Positions 26,794 to 35,074 of a stretch of DNA of 63,935 bases are shown one piece after another. Each line of letters begins with the position of its first letter. The stretch's first letter is position 1. The stretch is from Sphingopyxis sp. MSC1_008 (GTDB lineage: Bacteria; Pseudomonadota; Alphaproteobacteria; Sphingomonadales; Sphingomonadaceae), in the NCBI RefSeq assembly GCF_023197165.1, contig NZ_JALPRD010000020.1:1-63935 (forward strand), in the 5' to 3' direction. Both the position numbers and the translations under genes were made by a program. Under the pieces are notes generated by a model. That model saw nothing but the letters and a program-made list of their open reading frames with translations. It was not told the origin of the DNA and ran no database searches.

Positions 26794-28755
26794 ATGCATC
26801 GATTGACCACCGTGCTGCTCGCCAGTTGCCTGCCCTTCGCCGCTGTTGCGCAGGACGCCGCGAGCGAGGCGACGCGCATCGCGCAGGCCGAAATCGCGGG
26901 GCGCCTGCCGCTTGATGATCCGCGCGACGAAGCCAATGTGCTGCGCGGCAAGCTTGCCGAAATTCCCGGCGGCGTGATTTTGGCGAAGGACGGCAAGACG
27001 GTGTGGGACCGCCGGCCCTATGCCTTCCTCGATGCCAGGGCGGCGCCCGATACGGTCAACCCGTCGCTGTGGCGGCAGGCGCGGCTGAATGCGGTGCATG
27101 GTTTGTTCGAGGTCGTGCCGGGCAAGATCTGGCAGCTGCGCGGTTACGATATTTCGGTGATGACGATCATCCGCGGCAAGAGCGGATGGATCGTCGTCGA
27201 TCCGTTGCTGTCCGAAGAGGCGGCGGCGGCGAGCTGGAAGCTGTTCGCCGACACGGTCGAGGCGAAATCGGGCAAACTGCCGATCAAGGCGGTGATCTTC
27301 AGCCACAGCCATAGCGACCATTTCGGCGGCGTCGGCGGCATCGTCACCCCCGAGCAGGTGAAGGCGCAGAAGATCCGCATCATCGCGCCGCACGGTTTTT
27401 CGGAGGAAGCGACGTCGGAGAATGTCCTCGCCGGCACCGCGATGGGGCGCCGCGCGCTGTATATGTTCGGGTCGATCCTCGCGCCCGGGCCCGCGGGGCA
27501 GGTCGACACCGGGCTGGGGCCCAAGCTGTCGTCGGGGACGATCGGTTATATGGAGCCGACCGAAACCGTCGCCGCGACGGGCGGCACGCTGACGATCGAC
27601 GGGCTGGCGTTCGAATTCCTCGACGCGGGCGGCACCGAGGCGCCGTCGGAGTTCGTCTTCTATATTCCCGCGTATAACGCGTTACATACCACCGAGGTCG
27701 TTACGCACACGCTGCACAATGTGCTCACGTTGCGCGGCGCGCAGGTGCGCGACGCGCTGCACTGGTCGAAGGTGATCGACGCCGCGCTCGTCCGCTGGGG
27801 CGGCAAGGCCGAGGTCGCGCTGGCGTCACATCACTGGCCGACATGGGGCGCGGGCGAGGTTTCCGCGCTGCTGACCAGCCAGCGCGACATCTATCGTTAT
27901 GTTCACGACCGCACCTTGTTCCTCGCCAACCGCGGCGCGACGCTTCACGAACTCGCCGATGTCACCCCCGAGGCGCCGGGGCAGGCGACCGATTTCGGCG
28001 CGCGCGGCTATTATGGCACGGTCAACCACGACATGAAGGCCACCTATCAGCGCTATTTCGGCTGGTGGGACGGCAATCCCGCCAATTTCAACCCGCTGCC
28101 CCCTGAACAGTCGGCGCCCAAATATGTGGCGCTCGCGGGCGGTGCCGGCAAGCTGCTCGCCGCGGGCAAGGCGGCGATCGCAGCGGGCGACTATCGCTGG
28201 GCGGCCGAGCTGTTGAACAAGCTGGTATTCGCTCAGCCGGACAACAAGGAGGCCCGCGCCGCACTCGCATCGGCGTATGACCAGATGGGGTATCAGGCCG
28301 AGTCCGGAGCGTGGCGGAACTATTATCTCGCCGCCGCCGCAAGCCTGCGCGGCACCGCGGTCGAAAGCCTGTCGGGCAACGGGCAGAGCCGCAGCTTCGT
28401 CAGCGCCATCCCGACCGCCGTCTTTTTCGACGCGCTCGCGACGCGCTTCGACGCCGCTAAAGGATCGGCGCTGAAAGGGACATTCCAGTTCCTGCTGCCC
28501 GACAGCAAGGAAGCCGTCGCGATCGTCGTCGGCGGCGGGGTCGAGGTGCCGCGGTACGGCCTGACCGACCCCGCGCCGACCGCAACGATCACCATCGACC
28601 GCAAGACGCTCGACGATGTGATGCTGGGGCAGGCACAGTTCCCGGCGTTGCTCCAGTCGGGCGCGATCAAGATCGGCGGCGACCGCGCGGCGTTCCTGTC
28701 GTGGTTCGCGCTCCACCCGCCCGCCGAACCGCGCTTCAATGTGGTTGTGCCATAG
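26794..28755 (+). CDS. Secreted MBL-fold alkylsulfatase, SdsA1/BDS1-like
   Basis: Encodes 653 residues. A signal peptide covers about 1-19. The metallo-beta-lactamase domain (about 100-400) holds the zinc motif SHSHSDH (His171, His173, Asp175, His176) and later His residues in THTLHNV and ASHHWP. A helical dimerisation domain (about 420-530) and a C-terminal SCP2-like lipid-binding domain (about 535-653) follow, the three-part layout of the SdsA1 family, which cleaves primary alkyl sulphates such as dodecyl sulphate. The reaction is inferred from the family. GGGGGAGAAG precedes the start. It probably acts in the periplasm in detergent or sulphur scavenging. Confidence 0.9.
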   Translation: MHRLTTVLLASCLPFAAVAQDAASEATRIAQAEIAGRLPLDDPRDEANVLRGKLAEIPGGVILAKDGKTVWDRRPYAFLDARAAPDTVNPSLWRQARLNAVHGLFEVVPGKIWQLRGYDISVMTIIRGKSGWIVVDPLLSEEAAAASWKLFADTVEAKSGKLPIKAVIFSHSHSDHFGGVGGIVTPEQVKAQKIRIIAPHGFSEEATSENVLAGTAMGRRALYMFGSILAPGPAGQVDTGLGPKLSSGTIGYMEPTETVAATGGTLTIDGLAFEFLDAGGTEAPSEFVFYIPAYNALHTTEVVTHTLHNVLTLRGAQVRDALHWSKVIDAALVRWGGKAEVALASHHWPTWGAGEVSALLTSQRDIYRYVHDRTLFLANRGATLHELADVTPEAPGQATDFGARGYYGTVNHDMKATYQRYFGWWDGNPANFNPLPPEQSAPKYVALAGGAGKLLAAGKAAIAAGDYRWAAELLNKLVFAQPDNKEARAALASAYDQMGYQAESGAWRNYYLAAAASLRGTAVESLSGNGQSRSFVSAIPTAVFFDALATRFDAAKGSALKGTFQFLLPDSKEAVAIVVGGGVEVPRYGLTDPAPTATITIDRKTLDDVMLGQAQFPALLQSGAIKIGGDRAAFLSWFALHPPAEPRFNVVVP

Positions 28756-28780
28756 GGCCGCCACCGACTATCGGAGGAAT

Positions 28781-29308
28781 ATGACCGACACCCCGCCGCA
28801 CCCGACCGATCCTTTCGACGCAGAGGCGCTCAACGCCGCAGAGGGGCTCGATCCGGTCGACCCCGCCTATGCGCAGGTGCTGCGCATCGCGACCGCGCTC
28901 AACCTGATCCCGCTAGCGATCGGTGCGAGTGTGTTCGATGCGCTGCTGATCCGCCACCTCGAAGGGCCCTACGGGCTGATCACCGCCGCCGCGTGGGTGA
29001 TTGCGGCGATCGTGATCGTCAGCTTTCCCTCGCGCCGCGTGTCGCGCTGGGGGTACAGGATCGGCGAGGGACAGCTCCGCGTCGCGCGCGGCTGGCTGTT
29101 CCGCACCGACACGATCGTTCCCTTTGTACGCGTCCAGCATATCGACGTCGGGCAGGGCCCGATCGAGCGCTGGTTCGGGCTGTCGCACCTGATCGTCCAC
29201 ACGTCGGGGACGCATAACAGCACGGTGACGCTGCCGGGGCTGCACAGCGACCTCGCCGCCGCAATGCGCGAGACGATCCGCCGGCATATCCAGACCGATT
29301 TCGCATGA
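28781..29308 (+). CDS. bPH2-domain membrane protein, YdbS-like
   Basis: Encodes 175 residues: two membrane spans (about 44-62 and 72-88) and a bacterial PH-like domain (about 95-170) with YRIGEGQLRVARGWLFRTDTIVPFVRVQHIDV, the usual YdbS pattern. GGAGGAAT precedes ATG 28781. The stop overlaps the next start (ATGA), so it is translationally coupled to the larger bPH2 protein. This YdbS-YdbT pairing is common in bacteria; in Bacillus it protects against certain peptide antibiotics. The role here is not known. Confidence 0.85.
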   Translation: MTDTPPHPTDPFDAEALNAAEGLDPVDPAYAQVLRIATALNLIPLAIGASVFDALLIRHLEGPYGLITAAAWVIAAIVIVSFPSRRVSRWGYRIGEGQLRVARGWLFRTDTIVPFVRVQHIDVGQGPIERWFGLSHLIVHTSGTHNSTVTLPGLHSDLAAAMRETIRRHIQTDFA

Positions 29309-30819
29309 GCGACGCCGCGGCAATAGCCACGACCGAAGTGGAGCCGGACTGGCAGCGGCTGCACCCCGCAACGCTCGCGCTGGCGGTCGTCAAGCTCGGG
29401 CCGCGCTCGCTCAACTTCCTGCCCGCGGTCGCGGCGTTAGGCTTCACGGGCAACTGGATCTGGATCGTCCCCGCGGTCGGCGCTTTTCTGCTGATCTCGC
29501 TGGCGGCCGCGTGGTTCCAGTGGCTGCGCTTCCGATTCCTTGTCGGCGATGACGAGGTGGTGATCGAAAGCGGCGTGCTGTCGCGCCAGCATCGCACGAT
29601 CCCCTTTGACCGCATCCAGGACGTCAGCATCGAGCAGGGGCTCGTCGCGCGCGCGCTCGGCATCGCCAAGGTCGGGTTCGAGACCGGCGCGGGCGGCAAG
29701 GAGAATGACGCGAGCCTCGATGCGATCGCGCTGGGTTCGGCTCAGGCGCTGCGCACGACGATCCGCGCGCACCGCAGCGGCGAAGTCGCGGCGCCGGTCG
29801 CAGCCGACGCGCCCGAAGCCGCTCCGGCCCAAGAGGACCGGCTGCTGTTCACGATGACGCCGCGCCAGTTGCTGATCGCCGGCCTGTTCAACTTCTCGCT
29901 CGCCGCGCTCGCGGTGGTGGGCGCGGGCATGCAGTTTTTCGACGGGCTGCTGCCGTTCGATTTCAACGTCTTCAACCCCCGGGACTGGATCGATGTCGCC
30001 GAGGATTACGGGCTCGACCAGTGGCTGCTCGCGCATCGCTGGATCGCGGGCGTCGGCGCGGTCGTGTCGCTGCTGCTGATCGGTTTCGCGAGCGGGATCG
30101 CGACGATGTTTTTCGCCAATTGGGATTTCCGCCTGACGCGCGAGCCACGCGCGCTGCGCCGCACCCGCGGCCTCACGACGCGCACCGACGTCGCGGTGCC
30201 GGTGAAGCGCGTGCAGGCGGCGATCCTCGTCACCGGCTGGTTCCGCCAGCGCTTCGGCTGGCACGAATTGCGCCTGCAAAGCCTCGCGAGCGACGGCGAG
30301 AAGGAGCGCGATCACCAGGTGGTGCCCTTTGCGAAGCTCGACGCGATCGACCCGGTGCTCGCCGAAGTCGCGATCCGGCGCCCCGATGCCGGTCAGTCGT
30401 GGCAGCACAGCCACCGCATCGTCGCACTCGGCGGCCTGATCGGTGCCGTCGGCGCGACCGTTGGCGGGCTCGTCGCCGTTTCGTTCGGGCAGGATCTCGG
30501 CTGGTTCGGTCCGGCCCTGGGGCTGCTGATCGGCGCCGGGTCGCTGTTCGGCGCCCGCTTCCACCGCTGGGCCGACCTTGGCGAACAGGTCGCGATCCGG
30601 CGCGGGGCGTGGAAACCCAAGACGACGCTGCTGCCGCACGCGTCGGTGCAGAGCGTCGACCTCAAGAGCGATTTCATCCTCCGCCCGCTCGGCCTCGCGA
30701 CCTTGGTGTTCGGCGTGCCCGGCGGCAGCTCGCTCGGGGCGCACGAGATCCCCGCAATCCCGCTCGCCGCCGCGCAGGACCTGCGCACCCGCATCCTCGC
30801 CGCGAGGGCGCGGTCATGA
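29305..30819 (+). CDS. Tandem bPH2-domain membrane protein, YdbT-like
   Basis: Encodes 504 residues with pairs of membrane spans alternating with bPH2 domains: spans at about 38-75, domain 80-155 (VVIESGVLSRQHRTIPFDRIQDVSIEQGLVARALG); spans at about 190-210 and 245-270, second domain 275-345; spans at about 370-420 and a third domain 425-495. It is coupled to the YdbS-like gene before it and to recJ after it (4-base overlaps at both ends), so the three genes form one transcript. The pair probably forms a membrane complex of unknown role. Confidence 0.85.
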   Translation: MSDAAAIATTEVEPDWQRLHPATLALAVVKLGPRSLNFLPAVAALGFTGNWIWIVPAVGAFLLISLAAAWFQWLRFRFLVGDDEVVIESGVLSRQHRTIPFDRIQDVSIEQGLVARALGIAKVGFETGAGGKENDASLDAIALGSAQALRTTIRAHRSGEVAAPVAADAPEAAPAQEDRLLFTMTPRQLLIAGLFNFSLAALAVVGAGMQFFDGLLPFDFNVFNPRDWIDVAEDYGLDQWLLAHRWIAGVGAVVSLLLIGFASGIATMFFANWDFRLTREPRALRRTRGLTTRTDVAVPVKRVQAAILVTGWFRQRFGWHELRLQSLASDGEKERDHQVVPFAKLDAIDPVLAEVAIRRPDAGQSWQHSHRIVALGGLIGAVGATVGGLVAVSFGQDLGWFGPALGLLIGAGSLFGARFHRWADLGEQVAIRRGAWKPKTTLLPHASVQSVDLKSDFILRPLGLATLVFGVPGGSSLGAHEIPAIPLAAAQDLRTRILAARARS

Positions 30820-32585
30820 GCGAAGCGGCGCTGGGGATTACGCACTCGATCAAGGGCCAGCCGTGGCACTGGCGGCGCGCGAGCGCCGACATGGCGGCCG
30901 AGAATCTCGCCCCCGACGATCTCGTCACGCAATTGCTGCTCGCGCGCGGGGTGACGCGCAACGACCTCGACCGCCAGCGGACGCCGACTTTGCGCGGTTT
31001 CATGCCCGACCCCTCGCTGTTCCGCGACATGGACGCCGCCGCCGCGCGGCTCGCCGATGCGGTCGAGCGCAAGGAGGCGGTGACGATCTTCGGCGATTAT
31101 GACGTCGACGGTGCAACTTCGGCGGCCTTGCTCGTGCGGTTGCTGCGCGGGCTCGGGCTGCCCGCGGGCGCCTATATCCCCGACCGGTTGATGGAGGGCT
31201 ATGGCCCCTCGGGCGCCGCGCTCGTGAAGATCGGCGAGGCGGGATCGAAGCTCGTCGTCACGGTCGATTGCGGCGCGCAGGCGTTCGACGCGATTGCCGA
31301 AGCCAAGGCGGCGGGGGTCGAGGTGATCGTCGTCGATCATCACCAATGCGCGACGACGCTGCCCGCAGCCTTTGCGCTGGTGAACCCGAACCGGCTCGAC
31401 GAAGAGCCCGACGCCGCGATCCACGGCAATCTTGCCGCGGTCGGGGTTGCCTTCCTGCTCGGCGCCGCGCTGCTCCGCACGCTGCGCGCACGCGGTTTCT
31501 TCGTGGGCCGCGATGAGCCCGCGCTGATCGACCTGCTCGACCTTGTCGCGCTCGGCACCGTCGCCGACGTCGCGCGGCTCACCGGCTTCAACCGCGCGCT
31601 GGTGACACAGGGGCTGAAGGTGATGGCGCGGCGCGGCAACACCGGCCTCGCGGCGCTGATGGACGCCGCGCGCCTCACCAAGCCGCCGAGCGCGAGCGAC
31701 ATGGGCTTTGCTTTGGGGCCGCGGATCAACGCCGGCGGGCGTGTCGGCAAATCCGATCTCGGCGTGCGCCTGCTGACGACATCGGACCCGCAGGAAGCCG
31801 CCGACATCGCGGTCGAACTCAACCGCCTGAACGAAGAGCGCCGCGCGATCGAGGCCGCGGTGCTCGAACAGGCGATCGACGCGAGCGCGGCGTGCGGCAA
31901 TGCGCCGGTGGCGATCGTCGCCGGGCAGGGCTGGCACCCCGGGGTGATCGGCATCGTTGCCGGGCGCCTGAAAGAAAGGTTGCACCGTCCCGCGATCGTC
32001 ATCGCGCTCGACGAGGACGGCGTCGGCAAGGGATCGGGGCGTTCGATCAGCGGCGTCGACCTTGGCGCCGCGATCCTCGCCGCGAAGGAGACGGGGTTGC
32101 TCGTCGCGGGCGGCGGCCATGCGATGGCGGCGGGGCTGACGGTGGCGGCGGACAAGGTCGATGCGCTCGGCGCCTGGCTCAACGACCGGCTCGCCGCCGA
32201 CGTCGAGCGCGCGAGCGGCGACAAGTCGCTGCTGATCGACGCGGTGCTCGCGCCGCGCGGGATCAACCCGCTATGGTGCGACGCGATCGAAAGCGCGGGG
32301 CCGTACGGCGCCGGCTGGCCCGCGCCGCGCGTCGCGACCGGGCCGGTAAGAATCGTCGAATCGGGAATCGTCGGCACCGACCATGTCCGCCTGATCGTAT
32401 CGGGCGACGATGGCGCGCGCTTCAAGGCCGTCGCGTTCCGCAGCGCCGAGAGTGAATTGGGTCAGGCGTTGCTCCACACGCGCGGCAACCGCAAGCTGTG
32501 GCTCGCGGGGCGCGCGAAACGCGACGATTGGGGCAGCCGGCCGGCCGCCGAACTCCACCTCGAGGACGCGGCCTGGGCCGACTGA
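30816..32585 (+). CDS. recJ: Single-stranded-DNA-specific exonuclease RecJ
   Basis: Encodes 589 residues. The DHH-family motifs are complete: FGDYDVDGATSAALL (92-106), VTVDCG (148-153), DHH (174-176) and the DHHA1 glycine motif GGGHAMAAG in the second half. It digests single-stranded DNA 5' to 3' in recombination and mismatch repair. The start overlaps the stop of the bPH2 gene (ATGA). The domain order is that of ordinary RecJ and nothing is missing. Confidence 0.95.
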   Translation: MSEAALGITHSIKGQPWHWRRASADMAAENLAPDDLVTQLLLARGVTRNDLDRQRTPTLRGFMPDPSLFRDMDAAAARLADAVERKEAVTIFGDYDVDGATSAALLVRLLRGLGLPAGAYIPDRLMEGYGPSGAALVKIGEAGSKLVVTVDCGAQAFDAIAEAKAAGVEVIVVDHHQCATTLPAAFALVNPNRLDEEPDAAIHGNLAAVGVAFLLGAALLRTLRARGFFVGRDEPALIDLLDLVALGTVADVARLTGFNRALVTQGLKVMARRGNTGLAALMDAARLTKPPSASDMGFALGPRINAGGRVGKSDLGVRLLTTSDPQEAADIAVELNRLNEERRAIEAAVLEQAIDASAACGNAPVAIVAGQGWHPGVIGIVAGRLKERLHRPAIVIALDEDGVGKGSGRSISGVDLGAAILAAKETGLLVAGGGHAMAAGLTVAADKVDALGAWLNDRLAADVERASGDKSLLIDAVLAPRGINPLWCDAIESAGPYGAGWPAPRVATGPVRIVESGIVGTDHVRLIVSGDDGARFKAVAFRSAESELGQALLHTRGNRKLWLAGRAKRDDWGSRPAAELHLEDAAWAD

Positions 32586-32608
32586 AGGGCACGAAGGGAA
32601 GAGCGACG

Positions 32609-33007
32609 ATGTACAGCCACGTCACAATCGGCATCGACGATTTCGCCCGCGCCGAAGCCTTTTACGACGCGATCATGGCGGTGCTGGGGCATCCCGGATT
32701 CGTGCGGCAGAGCGAAGGCAAGGGCTATGGCACGCCGACCGGCCCCAAAGTCTTCGTCGGCCCGGCCTTCAATGGCGAGCCAATGTCGGCCGGCAACGGC
32801 ACCCACATCGCCTTCATCGCCGCCGACCGGGCAACGGTCGATGCCTTTCATGCCGCGGCGCTTGCCAATGGCGGCAGCGACGAGGGCGCGCCGGGACTCC
32901 GCCCGCATTATCACGCCAACTATTACGGCGCCTATGTCCGCGATCCGGAGGGCAACAAGCTGCAGGCCGTATGCCATTCGCGGCACGGCCAAATTAGCGC
33001 CGATTGA
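32609..33007 (+). CDS. VOC-superfamily (glyoxalase/bleomycin-resistance fold) protein
   Basis: Encodes 132 residues: two beta-alpha-beta-beta-beta units, with metal-site candidates His4 (MYSHVTIGI), His67 (GTHIAFIA) and Glu114 (RDPEGNKLQAVCH), the common H/H/E triad. Members open rings, isomerise or bind drugs; the substrate cannot be told. It lies 23 bases after recJ, so it is probably co-transcribed, and 52 bases before tRNA-Glu. Confidence 0.87.
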   Translation: MYSHVTIGIDDFARAEAFYDAIMAVLGHPGFVRQSEGKGYGTPTGPKVFVGPAFNGEPMSAGNGTHIAFIAADRATVDAFHAAALANGGSDEGAPGLRPHYHANYYGAYVRDPEGNKLQAVCHSRHGQISAD

Positions 33008-33059
33008 GTCCTTGACCGGGGGAACACGCACGGCTAATGCGCCGCTTCACCGATCAGAC

Positions 33060-33135
33060 GGCCCCTTCGTCTAGCGGTCTAGGACGTCGCCCTTTCACGG
33101 CGAAAACACGGGTTCGAGTCCCGTAGGGGTCACCA
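33060..33135 (+). tRNA. tRNA-Glu (anticodon TTC)
   Basis: A complete 76-base cloverleaf: acceptor GGCCCCT pairs with AGGGGTC (one G-T pair), the anticodon stem TCGCC/GGCGA is perfect with loop CTTTCAC (anticodon TTC), and the T arm is ACGGGTTCGAGTCCCGT. CCA is encoded. It marks the left border of the peroxidase region. Confidence 0.95.
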
Positions 33136-33543
33136 TCGGCAGATATCTGGGGTTCTTCCCGGAGCCGGGAAAAAGCCGAAACGGCAAGTTCCCCCACCAG
33201 TTCCCACAGGCGGCGTTAGCGCCCCATCTTCGACGGCTGAATCGCGGTCACTGTTTCGGTGACATCGACCGCGATTCGATAGGCACTTGCAAGCCCTGCG
33301 CGACGCAAATTCTCGCATGTCAGCGCTGCACCCGATCTCGGTCATTGAACCGGTTCAATGCCAAATGGCGGTTGACGGACCGGCCGGGCGGCGGTGGAGA
33401 GAAGTTGGCCTGCGCGACCCGGCAGTGCGCCGGGGCGACCAAGTCCGCCGCGGCAAAATCGCCTGATCAACGCCTGCGTAGATCTATCATGATGCGTCTG
33501 GACTGCGCCTGATTGATTGTTGAAAGATCCGCGCGTGTGAGCA
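33136..33543. other. Gene-free 408-base stretch after tRNA-Glu
   Basis: No convincing gene. It holds a short hairpin (TTCCCGG/CCGGGAA near 33158), an exact 18-base palindrome at 33343-33360, and a minus-strand open frame of about 42 codons (about 33216-33341, LRRAGLASAYRIAVDVTETV in part) that has no good start codon and may be a gene remnant. No integrase is visible, although this is the place where one would be expected beside a tRNA. Confidence 0.5.
33343..33360. promoter_or_regulatory. Perfect 18-base palindrome
   Basis: CATTGAACCGGTTCAATG equals its own reverse complement. It is far from any start codon (about 0.9 kb beyond the start of the LuxR-type gene and past its stop), so its partner gene is unclear. 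A dimeric regulator or recombinase could bind it. Confidence 0.45.
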
Positions 33544-34248
33544 CTATCCGTGTTTCTTGGCCTCTCGGTGTCCGATTTGCTGGTGGGCATGCAGCAGACC
33601 TGGCGGCGTTGGTTCAAATGCTGCGGGGCTGGATTCTAAATCCATCAAGGCCGCCGCCGCGCCGACCCGGTTGTGCACACCCAAGACCCTGAAAAGGGCA
33701 TGGACATGGACTTTCACTGTACCCTCCGAAATCCGCAACTGCCACGCGATTTGCTTGTTCGATTTGCCTGTCGCGAGAGCGGCGAGGACTTCCCGTTGAC
33801 GTTCGGACAAAGGTCTTGGAGGCTCACGAAAGCCAACTTCCTTCCCGTCTTCCGACATGATGGAGGGTACGAAGATCCTCTTGCTGTCGATGGTTTCCAA
33901 CGCCTCCTCAACCTCTTCGACAGGCATTGATTTGGAAATGCACCCGTGAACGCCGGCCGCGAGACAATCGACAATTAAATCTCGCCGCAACGATGCCGCC
34001 GTCACTACGATGTGCACTTGCGGAAAATGGGCGCGGAGATAGCGAATCCCGTGGATCCCGCCGAGGCCGGACAGGCCGAGATCGACAATCGCCACTTCGA
34101 CCGACTGGTCGACCGACAGGATTTCAATCACCCCGGCGAGCGAGTTCGCCTGCGCGACGTGGGCCTGGCGCCTGATCCGCTGCAGAATCGCCACCAAGCC
34201 TTCGCGACAGAGAACGTCCTCGTCAGCGACCAAGAAGTCATGTTCCAC
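33544..34248 (-). CDS. LuxR/NarL-family response regulator
   Basis: Encodes 234 residues from GTG 34248. The receiver domain (about 3-120) has the acidic pair ADED (8-11), phospho-acceptor Asp56 (VAIVDLGLSG) and Lys106. The helix-turn-helix (about 146-205, LSERQREVLAALATGKSNKQIAWQL) is typical of the NarL/FixJ class. A His-rich tail (GLLHAHQQIGHREAKKHG) follows. GTG is preferred as GGGGGAAG lies 5 bases upstream and the receiver begins directly; in-frame ATGs at 34326 and 34362 would add a non-conserved extension. It is divergent from the OmpR-type gene and no kinase of its own class is near, so it may respond to the same kinase or to a distant one. It probably helps control the peroxidase. 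Confidence 0.85.
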   Translation of the reverse strand: MEHDFLVADEDVLCREGLVAILQRIRRQAHVAQANSLAGVIEILSVDQSVEVAIVDLGLSGLGGIHGIRYLRAHFPQVHIVVTAASLRRDLIVDCLAAGVHGCISKSMPVEEVEEALETIDSKRIFVPSIMSEDGKEVGFREPPRPLSERQREVLAALATGKSNKQIAWQLRISEGTVKVHVHALFRVLGVHNRVGAAAALMDLESSPAAFEPTPPGLLHAHQQIGHREAKKHG

Positions 34249-34399
34249 GCATCTTCCCCCACAGAATGATAATGCGCGACCCCATCGACGGTGGCCCGTC
34301 GTTCCGTATTGATGCACTTCCGACATTTCATTGGCATTTCCGGCGCATTTAAATATTGTCATCTGCGAGGCTCAATCGGAATGCCGATAGAGGGGCAAA

Positions 34400-35074
34400 A
34401 TGCAGATCCTTCTTATCGAAGATGACGCGACGCTCGGCGCCTATATCGAGAAGGCTCTGCGCCAACAGGGTCATATCGTCGATCACCAGGTTGATGGACG
34501 GGCCGGCCTGATCAGGGCCTCCTCAGAACTTTTTCATGCAATCATTCTCGATCGTATGCTGCCGAACGTCGATGGCCTGAAGATACTGCATACGCTTCGC
34601 GCCACCGGCGACCAGACTCCCGTTCTGATACTCAGCGCGCTCGGTTCGATCGAGGACAAGGTCACCAGCCTGCGCGCGGGCGGCGACGATTATGTAACCA
34701 AGCCCTTCGCAATATCCGAACTCATCGCGCGACTGGAAGTACTCAAGCGGCGCGGACCGACCGAGAAAAGCGTCTCCGAACTTGGCGTAAGTGACCTGGT
34801 GATGGATCTCGCCGCGCATAAAGTCAGCAAGGGCGGCGTCCCCATCGAACTCACGTCACGCGAGTTTCGGGTGCTCGAATATCTAATGCGGAACAAGGGA
34901 CGGGTGGTGACCCGCTCGATGATTCTGGAAGCGGTCTGGGATTATAATTTCGATCCACACACCAATGTCATCGACCAATATATTCGCAGAATCAGGCAAA
35001 AGCTCAACGCCGATAACGGAGAGGAGTATATTCATACCGTCAGAGGTGCTGGATACGGCCTCTGGAATGAATAA
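34400..35074 (+). CDS. OmpR/PhoB-family response regulator
   Basis: Encodes 224 residues. The receiver (1-115) carries EDD at 7-9, phospho-acceptor Asp51 (ILDRMLP) and Lys101 (VTKPF). The C-terminal winged helix (about 130-222) has the typical ELTSREFRVLEYLMRNKGRVVTR start and the YIHTVRGAGYGL end. The stop overlaps the start of the kinase gene by one base (TAATG), so both are made together. The likely target is the peroxidase/secretion operon downstream, where direct repeats fit an OmpR-type site; this is inference from position. Confidence 0.92.
   Translation: MQILLIEDDATLGAYIEKALRQQGHIVDHQVDGRAGLIRASSELFHAIILDRMLPNVDGLKILHTLRATGDQTPVLILSALGSIEDKVTSLRAGGDDYVTKPFAISELIARLEVLKRRGPTEKSVSELGVSDLVMDLAAHKVSKGGVPIELTSREFRVLEYLMRNKGRVVTRSMILEAVWDYNFDPHTNVIDQYIRRIRQKLNADNGEEYIHTVRGAGYGLWNE

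Noticed and set aside
33130..33345. Small 71-codon minus-strand gene overlapping the end of tRNA-Glu
   Set aside because: It overlaps the tRNA 3' end, is rich in Cys and Arg without pattern, and has no ribosome site.
33136..33543. Integrase gene next to tRNA-Glu(TTC)
   Set aside because: No tyrosine-recombinase motif is visible in any frame; only a short possible remnant is present.
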